Below are positions 32,861 through 44,750 of a stretch of DNA of 64,000 nt, piece after piece. The DNA is from Ascaphus truei. Lineage: Eukaryota; Chordata; Amphibia; Anura; Ascaphidae. The notes under the pieces are model-generated. The model had not been told where the DNA came from, did not search any database, and worked only from the letters and a program-made list of their open reading frames with translations. Position 1 is the first letter of the stretch; every line of letters begins with the position of its first letter. The DNA is taken from assembly GCA_036426205.1 (NCBI GenBank), contig CM071567.1, positions 287,792,145-287,856,144 of the forward strand, given 5' to 3'. Both the position numbers and the translations under genes were made by a program.

Positions 32861-33369
32861 TATCCATAGAGATCGAGAGACTACAGATATATTCATACAC
32901 ACACAGATCTTTTATGTAACCAAAATCATCCTGATCACATGCCAACATTATGAACTATGAAAGAAGATTAAGGTAAGTAATTGTGTAACAGAGTTAAGCA
33001 CCAGAAAACACAACATCAAATGTATGCTGTTATATGGGTAGTTACTTAAAGTTGTATGTCAATATATTAGCATAAATGACTATCTACATTACCAACAAAC
33101 CCACAAATCTAATCTTGAGCAAGAGCTGAGTGAATGTCAGCTTCTATAAACATGGCAAGTGTGTAATGTTTTACCATTAATCAACTGATGATTAATACAT
33201 ATTCATATGTTATTAAATATGCCTTAATTCAGTCAGTGAGCATTTCTAAACATTCATGTGTACAAGGACATCCTTGAATGTTATCAAGCATCTGTACATG
33301 ATCATACATACCTATGCATGAAATAGTCTGCAGTAAACACCACCAGGGCACCAAACATTTAGTGAATGT

Positions 33370-34340
33370 GATTATTTATTTTTGGTTATCCTTTTGAAGT
33401 GAGTCAACAGGCCTGCTTGTTGGCTGTTGTGTTTGCTTTTCCCTTTTCCAAGTACTTTGGCCTTAACTGTCAACACTTGTACTGGCCTGGGGCGTTCTGT
33501 GGGCCCTGGTTGTGGCTGTAGCACTTCAGGGACACTGTGTGTGTGCTGTGGCACTTCATTGGCCTGGGGTGTGGGCTGTTCCCTTCAGGGGCACTGGGTG
33601 GGGCTGTGTCACTTCATTGGCACTAGGTGTGGGCTGTGGCACTTCAGGGAACTGGGTTGTGGGCTGTGACTTCAGTGGGCACTGGTGTGGCCTGTCAGTT
33701 GTGAACCAGTTGCTAACATTGCACGACTAAGGTTGGAGCAGTTTTCTTGTTTTGGTGTTTTAATCTTTTTCCAAAGCTGGTATTAGTATTGTTTTTTGCC
33801 CTACTTTCTTGTTGCGTGTCTCATTGTAGGTGTCCGTTCCTGATTTTGAACGAATTTAAGGCGGTTGATTTGACAGGGGACCTGCACAGAACTTACACCA
33901 TTGTACCGGTATCATCCAGAACTGGGGAATGAAGAACTGATGACTCTGAGAAAAAGTAGCAGCATGTAAATATCCATCTTCAGATGGGGTAAGTGTGATT
34001 GTTGTTCTCACTGGTAGTAATTGCAACTGATTAGCTTGGGCTTTAGATCACTCTATGGCTTGTAATTCTCCGGCTTACATTCTGGATTTCTTTAGGACAG
34101 GCTTGGGATGATTCTCTCTTTCTATTTGTGACCATTGGGATATTGACCTTGCAGGCACTCCTTCTCATTCGTGATATCATCCTTTCAAGCACTGACATCA
34201 TTATGAATGGCGACGATTTTCTTCACCCAAGATCTTTCTTCAGAAGCTGGCATAGCTGAGTTAGGTTTTCACGAGCAGGAGGACTTGATGCTGGGTAATC
34301 CAGGAGGTGGGAACATCTTGATGTTCACTTGAGTGAATTT
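33370..34340 (-). pseudogene. Harbinger Myb-like gene, C-terminal exon (degraded)
   Basis: Homologous along its length to the intact exon at 46314-47315: the end (CAACAGGCCTGCTTGTTG here, CAACAGGCCTACTTGTTG-like there), a block of imperfect GGGCACTGG/GGCACTTCA repeats at 33480-33700, the segment AGGTGTCCGTTCC / AGGTGTCAGCTCC, and upstream GGCGACGATTTTC. Many small indels destroy the frame. It would encode a coiled-coil and repeat-rich tail with a basic C-terminus. Confidence 0.6.
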
Positions 34341-34729
34341 GTCCTTGAGTGGCAACCATCTACTTCTACAAATAAAGAAAGACATTTATGAACTGCCATG
34401 GAACTTTCCCTTGTTTATCAATTATAATGAGAGTTGTTCTCAAAGGTAACACATAAACTTTTTCCATAATTTTAATTTTGTCAAATTAAACGTTTATGCT
34501 TGAAGTAACAATGATGTTTCAAATCAGTGTGGTAAAGAAGAATGAATGAACAGGTTGTGTGTTACCTCACAACTCCTAGCTGATAGTTACAACACACACA
34601 ATACATGTTGTCATAAAATACATCTTCTGTGACAATAACTGATGTGAAGTTAATTACAATGTGAAAGGCATTTATTTCAGCATGGCAAATTAACATCTCA
34701 AAAATGCACATTAGATGTCGCACCTGATA

Positions 34730-35900
34730 CTCACCTTCCATGCTGATGATGAGCTGGATGAGCCTAGAGACATGTTCAGTGTATCAGGTGACAATGAGCT
34801 TCAGGAGCAAACTATATAGAAGAATAACATAGAATTTTTTTCTGACATGTGTACATAATAACATAAGTTTTGTGTAGTGGGAGTATTTATGGCTAAATAT
34901 CAGCATCACATAAGGAAATGACAATATGTTTTCTGCAAAGCTGTACATTATCCATCTTAACATCAATGTAATGTGAACTAATTGGCACATTTATTGTAAA
35001 AACCATACAAACATACAATGTTTCAATACAGGAATGCGTTTGTAAAATTAAGTGTTCTGTTGGACATACACTGCATATGTTGTATAGTAAACTAACAATA
35101 ATAATGTACACACTACCATGACAGCAAAGTGTGACTCTGCTTATAATTTCAGTACCTAATTGTGGAAATGTAAGAATGTTTTTAGTGACTGGTGTGAACA
35201 TTAAGAGAAGCTGGTGTAGTCTCAATGTGGCTGACACCTCATCACACACATGCAATGTGCGCCCACAGATGCTACCTGGTGTGGATAATGTGGCATACTA
35301 TAAGGTTTTAAAAGTAAGAATATGAGTGAACGACGAATGACTACCGTACGTTCTCATATATGGCCAGGTGGGTGAAAATTCTTCATGAATTACATTTCAA
35401 ATGAATGTGATGAACTTATGTTACCTTGTCTCAGCTTCTAACAACTGTAGTCCACCCCAAGACGTGACAGCACCCTGACCTTTGTATTGTTCTACCAACT
35501 GCAAGGCATCACCAACAGACTTGACGAACATGACCCTTGTGATCTGGCTCGGTGCCCAAACCCACCCCTGTGTTCTCCTCTATGCTGTGATTACATATAA
35601 TTGCAGCTGGTTTCACACACTGGTACATGAGCGAAAGGACAAATCTGACCTGAGCTACATATGAACACAATTAAATACCATATGGTACATGTTCTATTTA
35701 TGTCTCTCAGTATACTACATGAGGCAAAAAAAGAGCTTTAATAACATAACGAAATGTGTTTGTGCAATTATGAATGTTTGGCCTTTGAATGCACTATCTT
35801 GTCCATGCAAGACTTGAGGAGGCAGTAAGTGGCCTGTTATAGGTGTAACATAGCATTATCCTTAATTTATGCTATCTATATATATATTATATACTATATT

Positions 35901-35934
<34 letters not shown>

Positions 35935-38377
35935 ATATATTATATATTAAATATAGCAACTGTCAATATTACTGTATGCTCATTTGCAGTCTAGACAGGT
36001 CTGCAACCCTGTTCTTCCCCATTATCGCCCAGCATACAGCGCTTTCACTGCGCAAGGGATTCTGGAAATTGACGCAAATGAGCACTCAGTTCCACCTTTT
36101 GCCACCACTATATATTAATTTTACTTTTTTAGGACAACTGATAGAAAGATAGATATAAAATAGATAGATAGATAAATAAGATATGAGAGAGAGACATATA
36201 TAAAGCTATATATAAGGTATGCTTATATTGGGAAGAAAATATAAGTTGCGGCTGGAAATATAGATAAGAACTGTAACTCTATGACACGCCTAGTACAGTA
36301 CATTTGTCACCTGGTGGAAATGGAGCAGAATAAATTCCGATATCTCTGTCCCCGGGGCAAATCCCGCCACGACGACAGGAATAAATTTTTCCCGCATCTG
36401 CTCCTCCAATGGTGTTAAGATTAGAAGATGTGTGACCTGTGGCCCACCTCAAGTGCCAGAGCATGCATCTGTTGTGCTTGTATTTGTTTTCTTTAAATTG
36501 TCCCTGAAATCATCGAATCTCTTCCGACAAACATACCACTCACCTTCCATGCTGTGTGATGAGCTGGATGAGCCCAGTGATGAGACATGTTCATGTGTCA
36601 GGTGACACATGAGCTTCAGGAGCGAAACTATATAGAAGAATAAACATAAGATATTTTATTGACATGTGTACCTAATAACATAAGTGTTTGTGTAGTGGGA
36701 GTATTTATGGCTAAATATCAGCATCACATAAGGAAAATGACAATATGTTTCTGCCAAAGCTGTACATTATCCATCTAACATCAATGTACAGTGAACTAAT
36801 TGGCCACATTATTGTAAAAACCATACAAACCATACAATGTTCATACAGGAATGCGTGTTTGTTAAATATAAGTGTTCTGTTGGACATACACTGCATATGT
36901 TGTATAGTAAACTAACAATTAATAATGTACACACTACATGACAGCAAAGTGTGACTCTGCTTATAATTTCGCAGTACCTAATTGTGGAAATGTTGAAGAA
37001 TGTTTTAGTGACTGTGACTGTGAAATTAAGAGAAGCGGTGTAGTGTCTCAATGTGGCTGACACTCATCACACACACTGGCAATGTGGCGCTCACAAGATG
37101 CTACTGGTGTGATAATGTGGCATATCTATAAGGTTTTAAAAGAAGATATGACGTGAACGACTGAACTGACAACGTACGTTTCATGATATGGTGGCCAGGT
37201 GGGTGTGAAAGTCTCATTGAATTACATTTCAAATGAATGTGATGAACTTATGTTACCTTGTCGCTCAGCTTCTAAAAACTGTAGTCCCTCCCCAAGACGT
37301 GACACCACCCTGACCTTTGATTGTTTCTACCAACTGCAGGCATCCCACAAAGACTTGACCGAACATGACCCTTGTGATCTGGCTCGGTGCCCAAACCCAC
37401 CCCCTGTGTTCTCCTCTATGCTGTGATTACATATAATTGCAGCTGGTTTCACACACGGTACATGAGCGAAAGACAAATCTGACTGAGCTACATATGAACA
37501 CACTTAAATACCATAGGTACATGTTCCTCATTTATGCTCTCAGTATACTACATGGGCAAAAAAAAAGAGCTTAATAACATAACGAAATGTGTTTGTGCAA
37601 TTTTGAATGTTTGCCTTTGAATGCACTATCTGTCATGCAAGACTTGAGGAGGCAGTAAGGAATGGCCTGTTATAGGTGTAACATAGCATTATCTACTAAT
37701 TTATGCTATCAAGTATATATACTTATATATATATAGATATATATTATATATATATATACTATATATATATATATATCTATAAATATATATATATTAATAT
37801 AGCAACTGTCAATATTACTGTATGCTCATTTGCATGTCTTAGACAGGTCTGCAACCCTGTCTTTCCCCATTATCGCCCAGCATACAGCGCTTTCACTGCA
37901 GCAAGGGATTCTGGGAAATGACATGCAAATGAGCACTCAGTTCCACCTTTTGCCACCATATATTAATTTTTACTTTTTGTAGGACAACTAGATATAAAGA
38001 TAGATATAAAGATAGATAGATAGATAAATAGATATGAGAGAGAGACATATATAAAGATATATATGTAGGTATGCTTATATTGGGAAGAAAATATAAGTTG
38101 CTGCGGAAATATAGATAAGAACTGTAACCTATGACACGCCTAGTACAGTAACATTTGTCACCTGGTGGAAATGGAGCAGAATAAATTCCGATATCTCTGT
38201 CCCCGGGGCAAACCCTCCACGACGACAGGAATAAATTTTTCCCGCATCTGCTCCTCCAATGGTGTTAAGATTAGAGATTGTGCTGGTGGCCCACCTCAAG
38301 TGCCAGAAGCATGCATCTGTTGTGCTTGTATTTTTTTCTTTAAATTTGCCCTGAAATCATCGAATCTCTTCCGACAA
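34730..38377. repeat. direct tandem duplication of about 1.8 kb with many small indels
   Basis: Unit 1 (34730-36530) and unit 2 (36539-38377) align end to end, from CTCACCTTCCATGCTG through to TCGAATCTCTTCCGACAA. They share the same order of features, including the TA-rich tract (35876-35955 and 37715-37800), GATA-rich tract (36148-36190 and 37992-38032) and part of the Myb gene. Differences are mostly single-base insertions and deletions, especially in homopolymers. Each unit contains a copy of a small Myb-gene exon (near 34735-34812 and 36541-36640) and of the second Myb exon (36310-36530 and 38165-38377). Confidence 0.9.
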
Positions 38378-38468
38378 TTCGCCCGGTCCCTGACATGATT
38401 CCCACACGCAGACACAGTCAAGGTTATTTGATCCCACATTTCTTTTTTTGATGCTGAACTTGTCCGCC
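38165..38468 (-). pseudogene. Harbinger Myb/SANT-like gene, exon 2
   Basis: Follows a plausible acceptor (TTTCAAG before 38468 on the minus strand). Encodes ASKKEMWDQITLTVSACG, RDRANCRKRFDDFRANLKKKI and a following Pro/Leu-rich stretch, i.e. helices 2-3 of the Myb/SANT-like fold and its C-terminal extension. A frame break near 38290-38300 is visible. Part of the exon is duplicated at 36310-36530. Confidence 0.8.
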
Positions 38469-38818
38469 CTTGAAATACATACAAAATATATGACGTTAAT
38501 TATTATTATAAAAACGATCAGTTTCCTAAACTGCTAGCTGTTCCAAGAGATACCAAACATGCTGGTTTAGGTGTAATATGTGTACCACATGAGCATTTAC
38601 GTGTAAACATACAAATGTAAGGAAGCTTGCATGAATATTGTATGAACTTTGGCAACATTTTTAGACTGATTGTTATGGTCGTTCTAAAGCATGAAGGAAT
38701 ATGTATGTAACAATTAAGTTTAATTGATAGATATTATAGAATAATATTTTGATATTATGACATCTCACATGACCTAGGATAACATGTCTTTGAAGAATCA
38801 ATGCAAAGATAGACTTAC

Positions 38819-39239
38819 CTAGTAAATGCTTATACGGACAGTAATAGTGCTCCAGAATCCCTGTGACAAGAACTGTGTTTTCCTCTTCATTGAACCGAGG
38901 ATTACGTGGCCACTCCACATGTTTCTTCCGAATACGTGCAGGCCCAGAGGTTGGCTGCTGCTGATTGGACTCTCCTTCTTCCAATGGAAGAGACTCCAAA
39001 AGTGGGCCACCAGCAACCACCCCACCACCAGACACCCCAGCAGCACCAGCAACAGAGCCACCAGCAGCACTCGCACTCACAGCAACACCACTCGCACTCC
39101 CAGCAACACCATTCGCACTCGCAGCAACAGCACTCCCCTGAATCCTACGTTCACTCAGACACGTACTCACATGACTACCAGTACCACTCACACCAGCATC
39201 ACTCTTCCCACGCCTTGCGGCCATACCTCTAGCACTCAC
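38819..39239 (-). CDS. Harbinger Myb/SANT-like DNA-binding protein, exon 1
   Basis: Open from ATG at 39239. The N-terminus is low-complexity Ala/Gly/Ser-rich (about residues 35-80), then SGPARIRKKHVEWPRN and RFNEEENTVLVTGILEHYY, the first helix of a Myb/SANT-like domain. It ends at a good donor (GTAAGT on the minus strand at 38818), with the domain completed by exon 2. In PIF/Harbinger elements this protein binds the subterminal sites and brings the transposase to the nucleus and DNA. It lies at the right end, facing inward, as expected. Confidence 0.8.
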
Positions 39240-39439
39240 AAAGAACAGAAAAGAAATTTAAAGACAATCGCACTGAACACTTACAAGTGAAAACAAGACA
39301 AAGATGTAAACAAAACAACACAGGACAAACCTCTCACAATACACCGCAACTGTCTCAGTCAATATGAAATATGTAAATCGGCCAGCTCTGTGTGTCTCTC
39401 TCTCTCTCCCAACAACACAGAGAATTAATAAAAATACAT

Positions 39440-39710
39440 GCTGCCTTTAAATGGGCCGCTCAATCCAAAACAGGCTTGCTTCGGCAGATTCAGCAAGAAG
39501 TTTCATTGGGGAACCTAACACCACCTCGCCATGCACGCCGATACATCTGTGTGTGATCGGCAAATCATTGGCAGAGTGGGAGCAAATGTTTTCGGCTTGA
39601 TTCGGAAGGGATTCGGCACTTATTGCATACGGAGAGGGAAAATCGGCAGAATCATGCCGATAAGGTACCCTTGGCGATTGCACTTTTTCGGCGCTTACTG
39701 CATAGAGCCC
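39440..39710 (-). repeat. right terminal and subterminal repeats of the Harbinger element
   Basis: The terminal inverted repeat (39688-39710) is preceded by repeated TTCGGCA, ATCGGCA and GCCGATAAGG words, mirroring the left end. Confidence 0.7.
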
Positions 39711-39713
39711 TTA

Positions 39714-41390
39714 GTGCCAAAAACACATATAGTTTCTCCTCCACCCTTATTCCCCCGTCCCATTCTCTCACTTCTCTTTCTCCCCCCATTCTCTCTCCTC
39801 CCCATCTCTTTCTCTCCCCACATCAATTTCTTGCTCTATCCCTCCACCCATTTCTTTCCTCAACAATCAATTTCTTCCACTCCAATCCTTTTTTAAATTT
39901 CTTCACATCTCCTCCCTCTATCTCTCAGCTGCCCTCTTCCTTTCATCTTTCAACCCCACTCCCTGCTAAAAGTTCCCAATTGCAGTTGTCAGTTCTTATC
40001 TGTGGAGTGGAACTTGTCCTGACGGCAGACACAAGGAATTGTAATTGAGTTCCACGTTAGACCGCTGTGGCGGGCTCAACCACTGCCCTCCTCTGCCGCT
40101 GCTATTGTTCTCTACAGACACCATCCCCACCTTCTTTTTATGCCACCCATTGCCATCTTTTTACTCCTGTCCCTGCCGGCCAGACCTGCGCGCACCCCTG
40201 AATTGTCCCATTGCTCCCTTAAATGCGGGACAATTAATGTGTCGTGAAACACCTTTCAAGGACAATTCATTGAAAAAAGGCAGAATCCTGTATATATGGG
40301 ATGTCTGGCTACCCTAATGTTTACGTATAAGAAAGTTTTAAATATGTGTAAGACATGAAATATCAAATCTCCACGTGTACCTGCAGAACCTTCTGGACCA
40401 CACACAAACAAACCTTTCAATAAGCTGCAATGCTTGAGCGTGCTTACTTCTGATTATAGGGTTACACACTTGAATAGGTAGCATAACAGCTCAGAGCAGC
40501 CCTGAACCACTTGCTGAGAGATAAGGGGCTTTGGATGAAAATGAACATGCGGAATGAGAATATGAGATGACCCGTAGACAGAGGCAGCTACAGAGAGGCA
40601 CAGAAAAACAACTTGAATATAAAATAAACTTCTGTTAAAGAAAAGGTGGGTTCTGAAACAGTTAGTCTCATTGATAGTTTCAGATGCACTCTCTTGGTGG
40701 GATTCTTTTTTCTGTATTAGGCGAGAGTACAGTAATCAAAGTTGCTTGCTTTTCACACAAAGAGTAAACCAACTATTGCATTATCTGTTGCTATGCCTAA
40801 TAAAAAAAAGATACTTTAAGAAACTTCTCTGTATCAGACTCACTTTTCAACATTGGTTATATATCAGTTAATGCTTGTTCTTATCTAATATTATTTTTTT
40901 CAGGACAGGGTCACGTATCTTTTCATTACTATGTATGATCACAAGATTGTTTTAAAAACCACTTATAAATCAAAGGATTACATTTCTTATATCATAAACT
41001 GTCATACATAAGTTCAATTTTAGAGCTTTTAGCATTTAGTCATCACACAATTTTGACATTCATTAAACCTGACATCAGTGAACAAGCTTCAGTACTGCTT
41101 CCATTTCCTTTACACTATTAAATGTTACCTTTTGAAGTCACATCAAATAGTTCAAATATTGAGTAACCATATATTTGACTAATGATCAATTTAATGAGCA
41201 ATCACATTCAAAGTCAACAGAACATGTTAAAAAAAAAAAAAAAAAAATTTAAATGGAAGTTATAAGTTTTTTTTGGTAAATTCCTAGGTTTAAAAACATT
41301 CAAATTTGTTCAGAGTTAATATTGTACCGATAAAAAATGTATTACTTCTTATTACTGCTATTTTATCAAACACATTACCAAGCAAGCTCA
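39714..41390. other. right flank: pyrimidine-rich tract then AT-rich DNA
   Basis: 39725-39965 is strongly C/T-rich on the plus strand. 40040-40320 is moderately GC-rich and ends GGGATGTCTGGCTACCCTAA, possibly a short interspersed element. 40320-41390 is AT-rich with a poly-A run at 41229. No gene recognised. Confidence 0.45.
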
Positions 41391-41399
41391 GAACCTCAA

Positions 41400-42112
41400 C
41401 ATCCACCACATATACTGTATATATATTTCAAAAGGAGTGCTACTGAGCGTGGCCAAATGTATACAACAAAAGACAGAAAAGCCCAATGCTACATCCAATT
41501 TAACAAAATATATAGTAATTAGTATATAGTTAAATACTTCAATAATGATATTCTCATGAATAAGGGTCATTTAGTTAAACCCTTTGGCCAAAGCGTTATT
41601 AGCCTGCAAGCCAACATCAAGGCATAACCAAATTTGCAGGTTCTAACACTAAACTATGAACCTTCTCTTTTACCTCTGTAGGAGGGAGAATAACCGCAGT
41701 GGGTCTTGTCCATACAACATAATGAAAAAAACTTCTAAGTTAAGTTGGGAGCAGTGAACTTAAACCAACTGATGTCAGTTGAAAATTGTTGCCAGTTGAG
41801 TTTTGGGGTTTGGGAGCTTTGATGGGTTTTGAAGTTCTGAGCTTGCTGGGATTGTATGTTTGTTAATTTCAATTTTCAACTGGCATCAGTTGTTTGGAGG
41901 TTAGTGTCCCCTCCTCTCGGGTTTTAAGCTCACCCCTCCCCACTTTTTTAAAGTGGTAGGTTTTTTTCATTTTGCTGTATGGACAAACCCATTGCGGTCA
42001 TTATATCTCCAACAGAGGTAAAAGAGAAATTTCCTAGTTCAGTGTTAGTGCCTGCAAATTTGGTTATACTTTGATGTGGCTTGCAGGCTTATAATGCTTT
42101 GGCCTAAGGCGG
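41400..42112. repeat. foldback repeat with CTTTGGCCAAAG arms
   Basis: Left arm words (CCCTTTGGCCAAAGCG at 41579, AACCAAATTTGCAGGTTC at 41627, CCAACTGATGTCAGTTGAAA at 41766) recur as reverse complements on the right (TTTTCAACTGGCATCAGTTG at 41873, GTGCCTGCAAATTTGGTTAT at 42048, GCTTTGGCC at 42095). It is the same family as 11740-12060. Probably non-autonomous. Confidence 0.7.
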
Positions 42113-43665
42113 GAGGCAGCCATCTTGGAGGCAAAGTCCCCCTGAAGTGACGCCAAGCCGCTTGAATCATTTCCCCCCCTCCCTGGTTGTGGAGTAGGCA
42201 GATCTAAAAACAAACCAGGGATGCGTTAATATTCCCAAATACCCGATCAAGACCATCGTTGTTATCCCCAAAGCCACAAATGTCTACAAAATAACAACAG
42301 ACAAAAGCCTCGCAGAAAGGGGTCCAGCAATATTTTCCTAAAAAAAACGCTGAAGCAGAATCCCAAGACGGCGATGGCCCAACACGCAAGTGAGAATACT
42401 CGGACTCCTAACCAGATCAGGAGATGATGGAAAGAAATTTCACAAAAGAAGATAATGAAGAACTTTTTTTAGACTCCAGGTTATGGTCCAAACGGAAATC
42501 CAAACGGCCCTAAAGGGGATCACAAAGGACATAACAGCCCTTGGATCTTACACACACATTCTAGAAGAAACAGCGGACGACACAGCAAAGGCCCTGCATC
42601 CACTGAAGCTAAAGTCTAACTCAAGCAAAACTGCATAGATGAAATTAGCAGGAGACAGGAGGATGCGGAAAACCGGGACAGAAAAAACAACCTGAGAATC
42701 TGAAATATTGCGGAATCGGTGCTAGACCTGGAGGAATTTCTGATGTGATTGTTCAGGGCCCTCTTTCTGGACTTATCTGTAGAACATCTCCTAATGGATA
42801 GATGCTACAGGACTCTGCGCCACAGGCCTCCATCAGGCGATATGGCCAGAGATGTGATCCTCAGATTACACTTCTACGAAACTAAAGAGGCTCTCCTATG
42901 AGTGACCAACGAAGAACAATCGCACACATTCTAAAATATGCCACTTCAGATGTTCCAATACATAGCCCCCCAATTCTGGCTGAAGGAAGGATCCTGCGAC
43001 CGGTGACCGAATTTCTGCGTGAAAGGAAGTTCGCTATCGCTGGCGATTTCCTTGTAAAATTCTGGTGAACCGCAAAGGCCGAACGTACCCTTTAAAGGAT
43101 CTGGAAAAAGCTGCTACCTTTTTCTAGAGTCTGGGCATCATACCACCACAAGACCTCGAGACACCTAGACCTCAGCGAACTCTGGCACAAAAATAGTTTG
43201 AAAAATATTTTGAATAAGGATGTTTGGGTTCAGTTATGAACAAATAATCAAGAAGGAAGTTTGTCTTATGAAGGTCCCCAAACTTTTGATTTAGATTCTG
43301 TTCTCTCCCCCCCCTTTCACTCCCAGGATGTGGCCCTCACCCTCTATTGCCGGCAGGCACGGTGGTAGAGATGATTGACGATCTGAGTCCACATCATCCT
43401 CCCAGTTTCTATAGCTCTAGACTCCGCTCCCCATACCCTACAGTTAGGGCTCCATGGTCCAGAATCTGTGTAATTTCTAGACCTTTTAAATTGTTTTGTT
43501 TTTTCTCTTCCACACTCCCCCCCCCCATCTCCCCTGAAGGTGCAGCCTAAATCTGACCGAGCGTCACGAAAACTGACCAATCTCACGACATTAATAAAGA
43601 TCATAACCCACAACGATGTCGATTAAGGTAATATCGCATAACACTAAAGGCCTCAATAGACCCCC
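42113..43665 (+). pseudogene. L1/Tx1-type LINE, 5' UTR, ORF1 and start of ORF2
   Basis: Begins with GGGAGGCAGCCATCTTGGAG, a typical 5' end for this class. Across frames ORF1 reads DRKNNLRI (RNA-binding domain entry), DLSVEHLLMDRCYRTL, RPPSGDMARDVILRLHFY and further. Stops interrupt it repeatedly. At about 43615 an ATG opens MSIKVISHNTKGLN, the start of ORF2 (endonuclease), which is cut off at about 43665 by a poly-C/poly-A and TA tract. The rest of ORF2 appears from 58440 onward in the same orientation, so a large nested block may have split one element. Confidence 0.75.
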
Positions 43666-43918
43666 CCCAAAAAAAATTATATATATATATATTATATACA
43701 TATATATATTATACAACACTGTGAGAAGAGATATAAAACGATAGGGGAGCCCCTGCTACTGCCTCAAACAAGTAATCAATGAACGGTGCTTTGGGTATAT
43801 GCACTGAAGAAAGTGGGGTAGAGATAGAACCCAAATGCAGCACTCAGGTTCACGCTCTGTGAGATAAGTGGATGATTTAAAACATAACTTTATTAATTGT
43901 ACCAAATAGATAAAATAG

Positions 43919-44247
43919 TGGGTACAGGTGTAATATACCAAGGCATCTGCAAATGTGGAAAGATTTATGTAGGGAAAACAAAACGGTGTCTGAAACAGAG
44001 AGTACTTGAACACATCGGTACCATTAGGAACAATGTTGATAAACCCCTATCCAGACATATTAACCTGTTTCATAATGGAGACCTCAAAGCAATTACATTC
44101 TGTGGTATTGACCATCTGACTAGGGGGCCTAGGAAGGGGGATTGGGACAGAAACCTCCTACAACGAGAGTCAAAATGGATATATACGTTGGGCACACTTT
44201 CTTCTAATGGCCTTAATGAGGGCTATCTATTCACCCCCTTTCTGTAA
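43919..44247 (+). CDS. Penelope-like GIY-YIG endonuclease domain
   Basis: Uninterrupted frame with GVIYQGICKCGKIYVGKTKRCLKQRVLEHIGTI split over the GIY-YIG core, SRHINLFHNGD, and the C-terminal RGPRKGDWDRNLLQRESKWIYTLGTL and GLNEGYLFTPFL. It is close to the domain at 12468-13055. The Met at 43897 lies in the inverted pLTR piece and is not a true start. Catalytic Arg and Glu positions appear intact. Confidence 0.82.
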
Positions 44248-44710
44248 ATAATTCAGTCACCAGTTCTATACATGACACTTCCTCATTCATTGACTGTTAT
44301 CATAGATCCACTTGTGTCATGTTTACATCAGGTAATTTCCACATCCTGATTAAAACCACTATTTAGTGGTAAAAATGATCCTATCTGTGGTTCCTCTGGA
44401 CCACCATTCACCTAACAGTAACTTATACTGTATCTGCTATTAAACTACCCTTGAGGCACACTGAGGTCTTTCTCTTTGTGCTGAATCTGACTAACCAATA
44501 ACTGTATCACACACCACACAGTTAGCCAGACAGTATCACCTTTATCGTGCCAGTCATGCAGTCATACAATAGGTTATACTCACTGCGCATACCAGCGCAG
44601 CCTCCCGCATGCTCCAGCACATCAGGGGTTACCAGTGACGTCACCCACTTGTAAGGACCTATAAATACCTGCCTACCAGCAGGGTACACTTATGATTACT
44701 TGCACTCACG

Positions 44711-44750
44711 CCTTGATAAAGCCTCTCGCGAAACGCGCGCGTCGGCGGCT
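44711..44750 (+). ncRNA. hammerhead-like relic in pLTR
   Basis: CCTTGATAAAGCCTCTCGCGAAACGCGCGC: the second core box GAAAC is present, but the first reads TTGATAA rather than CTGANGA. Positionally equivalent to the better motifs. Confidence 0.35.

Larger units (their letters stand above)
17488..39710. mobile_element. giant nested PIF/Harbinger element with transposase, forkhead-like and Myb/SANT genes
   Basis: The left end GGGCCTCATGCAGTAAGCG and the right end, whose reverse complement is GGGCTCTATGCAGTAAGCG, agree at 20 of 23 terminal positions. Both are flanked by TTA (17485-17487 and 39711-39713), the 3-bp target typical of PIF/Harbinger. Both ends carry clustered GCCGATAAG/ATCGGCA words. 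The two canonical genes lie at opposite ends: DDE transposase (18785-20090, plus) and Myb/SANT protein (33370-39239, minus). Between them is a forkhead-like gene (24434-25072, minus). The 22.2-kb span includes a Penelope insertion (21370-24130), a block of pLTRs, a Penelope copy with a solo LTR, and microsatellites (25425-32860), and a 1.8-kb tandem duplication. Without these the element would be roughly 10 kb. Confidence 0.7.

Noticed and set aside
32214..32960. A 248-codon plus-strand frame with a His/Thr/Val/Cys-rich tail
   Set aside because: It spans one arm of a pLTR palindrome and then CA and TG microsatellites. The composition is dictated by repeats and no domain is visible.
34730..38377. 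Two functional Myb-gene exon sets
   Set aside because: The duplicated exons are both interrupted by small indels, and the duplication may be a sequencing or assembly artefact.
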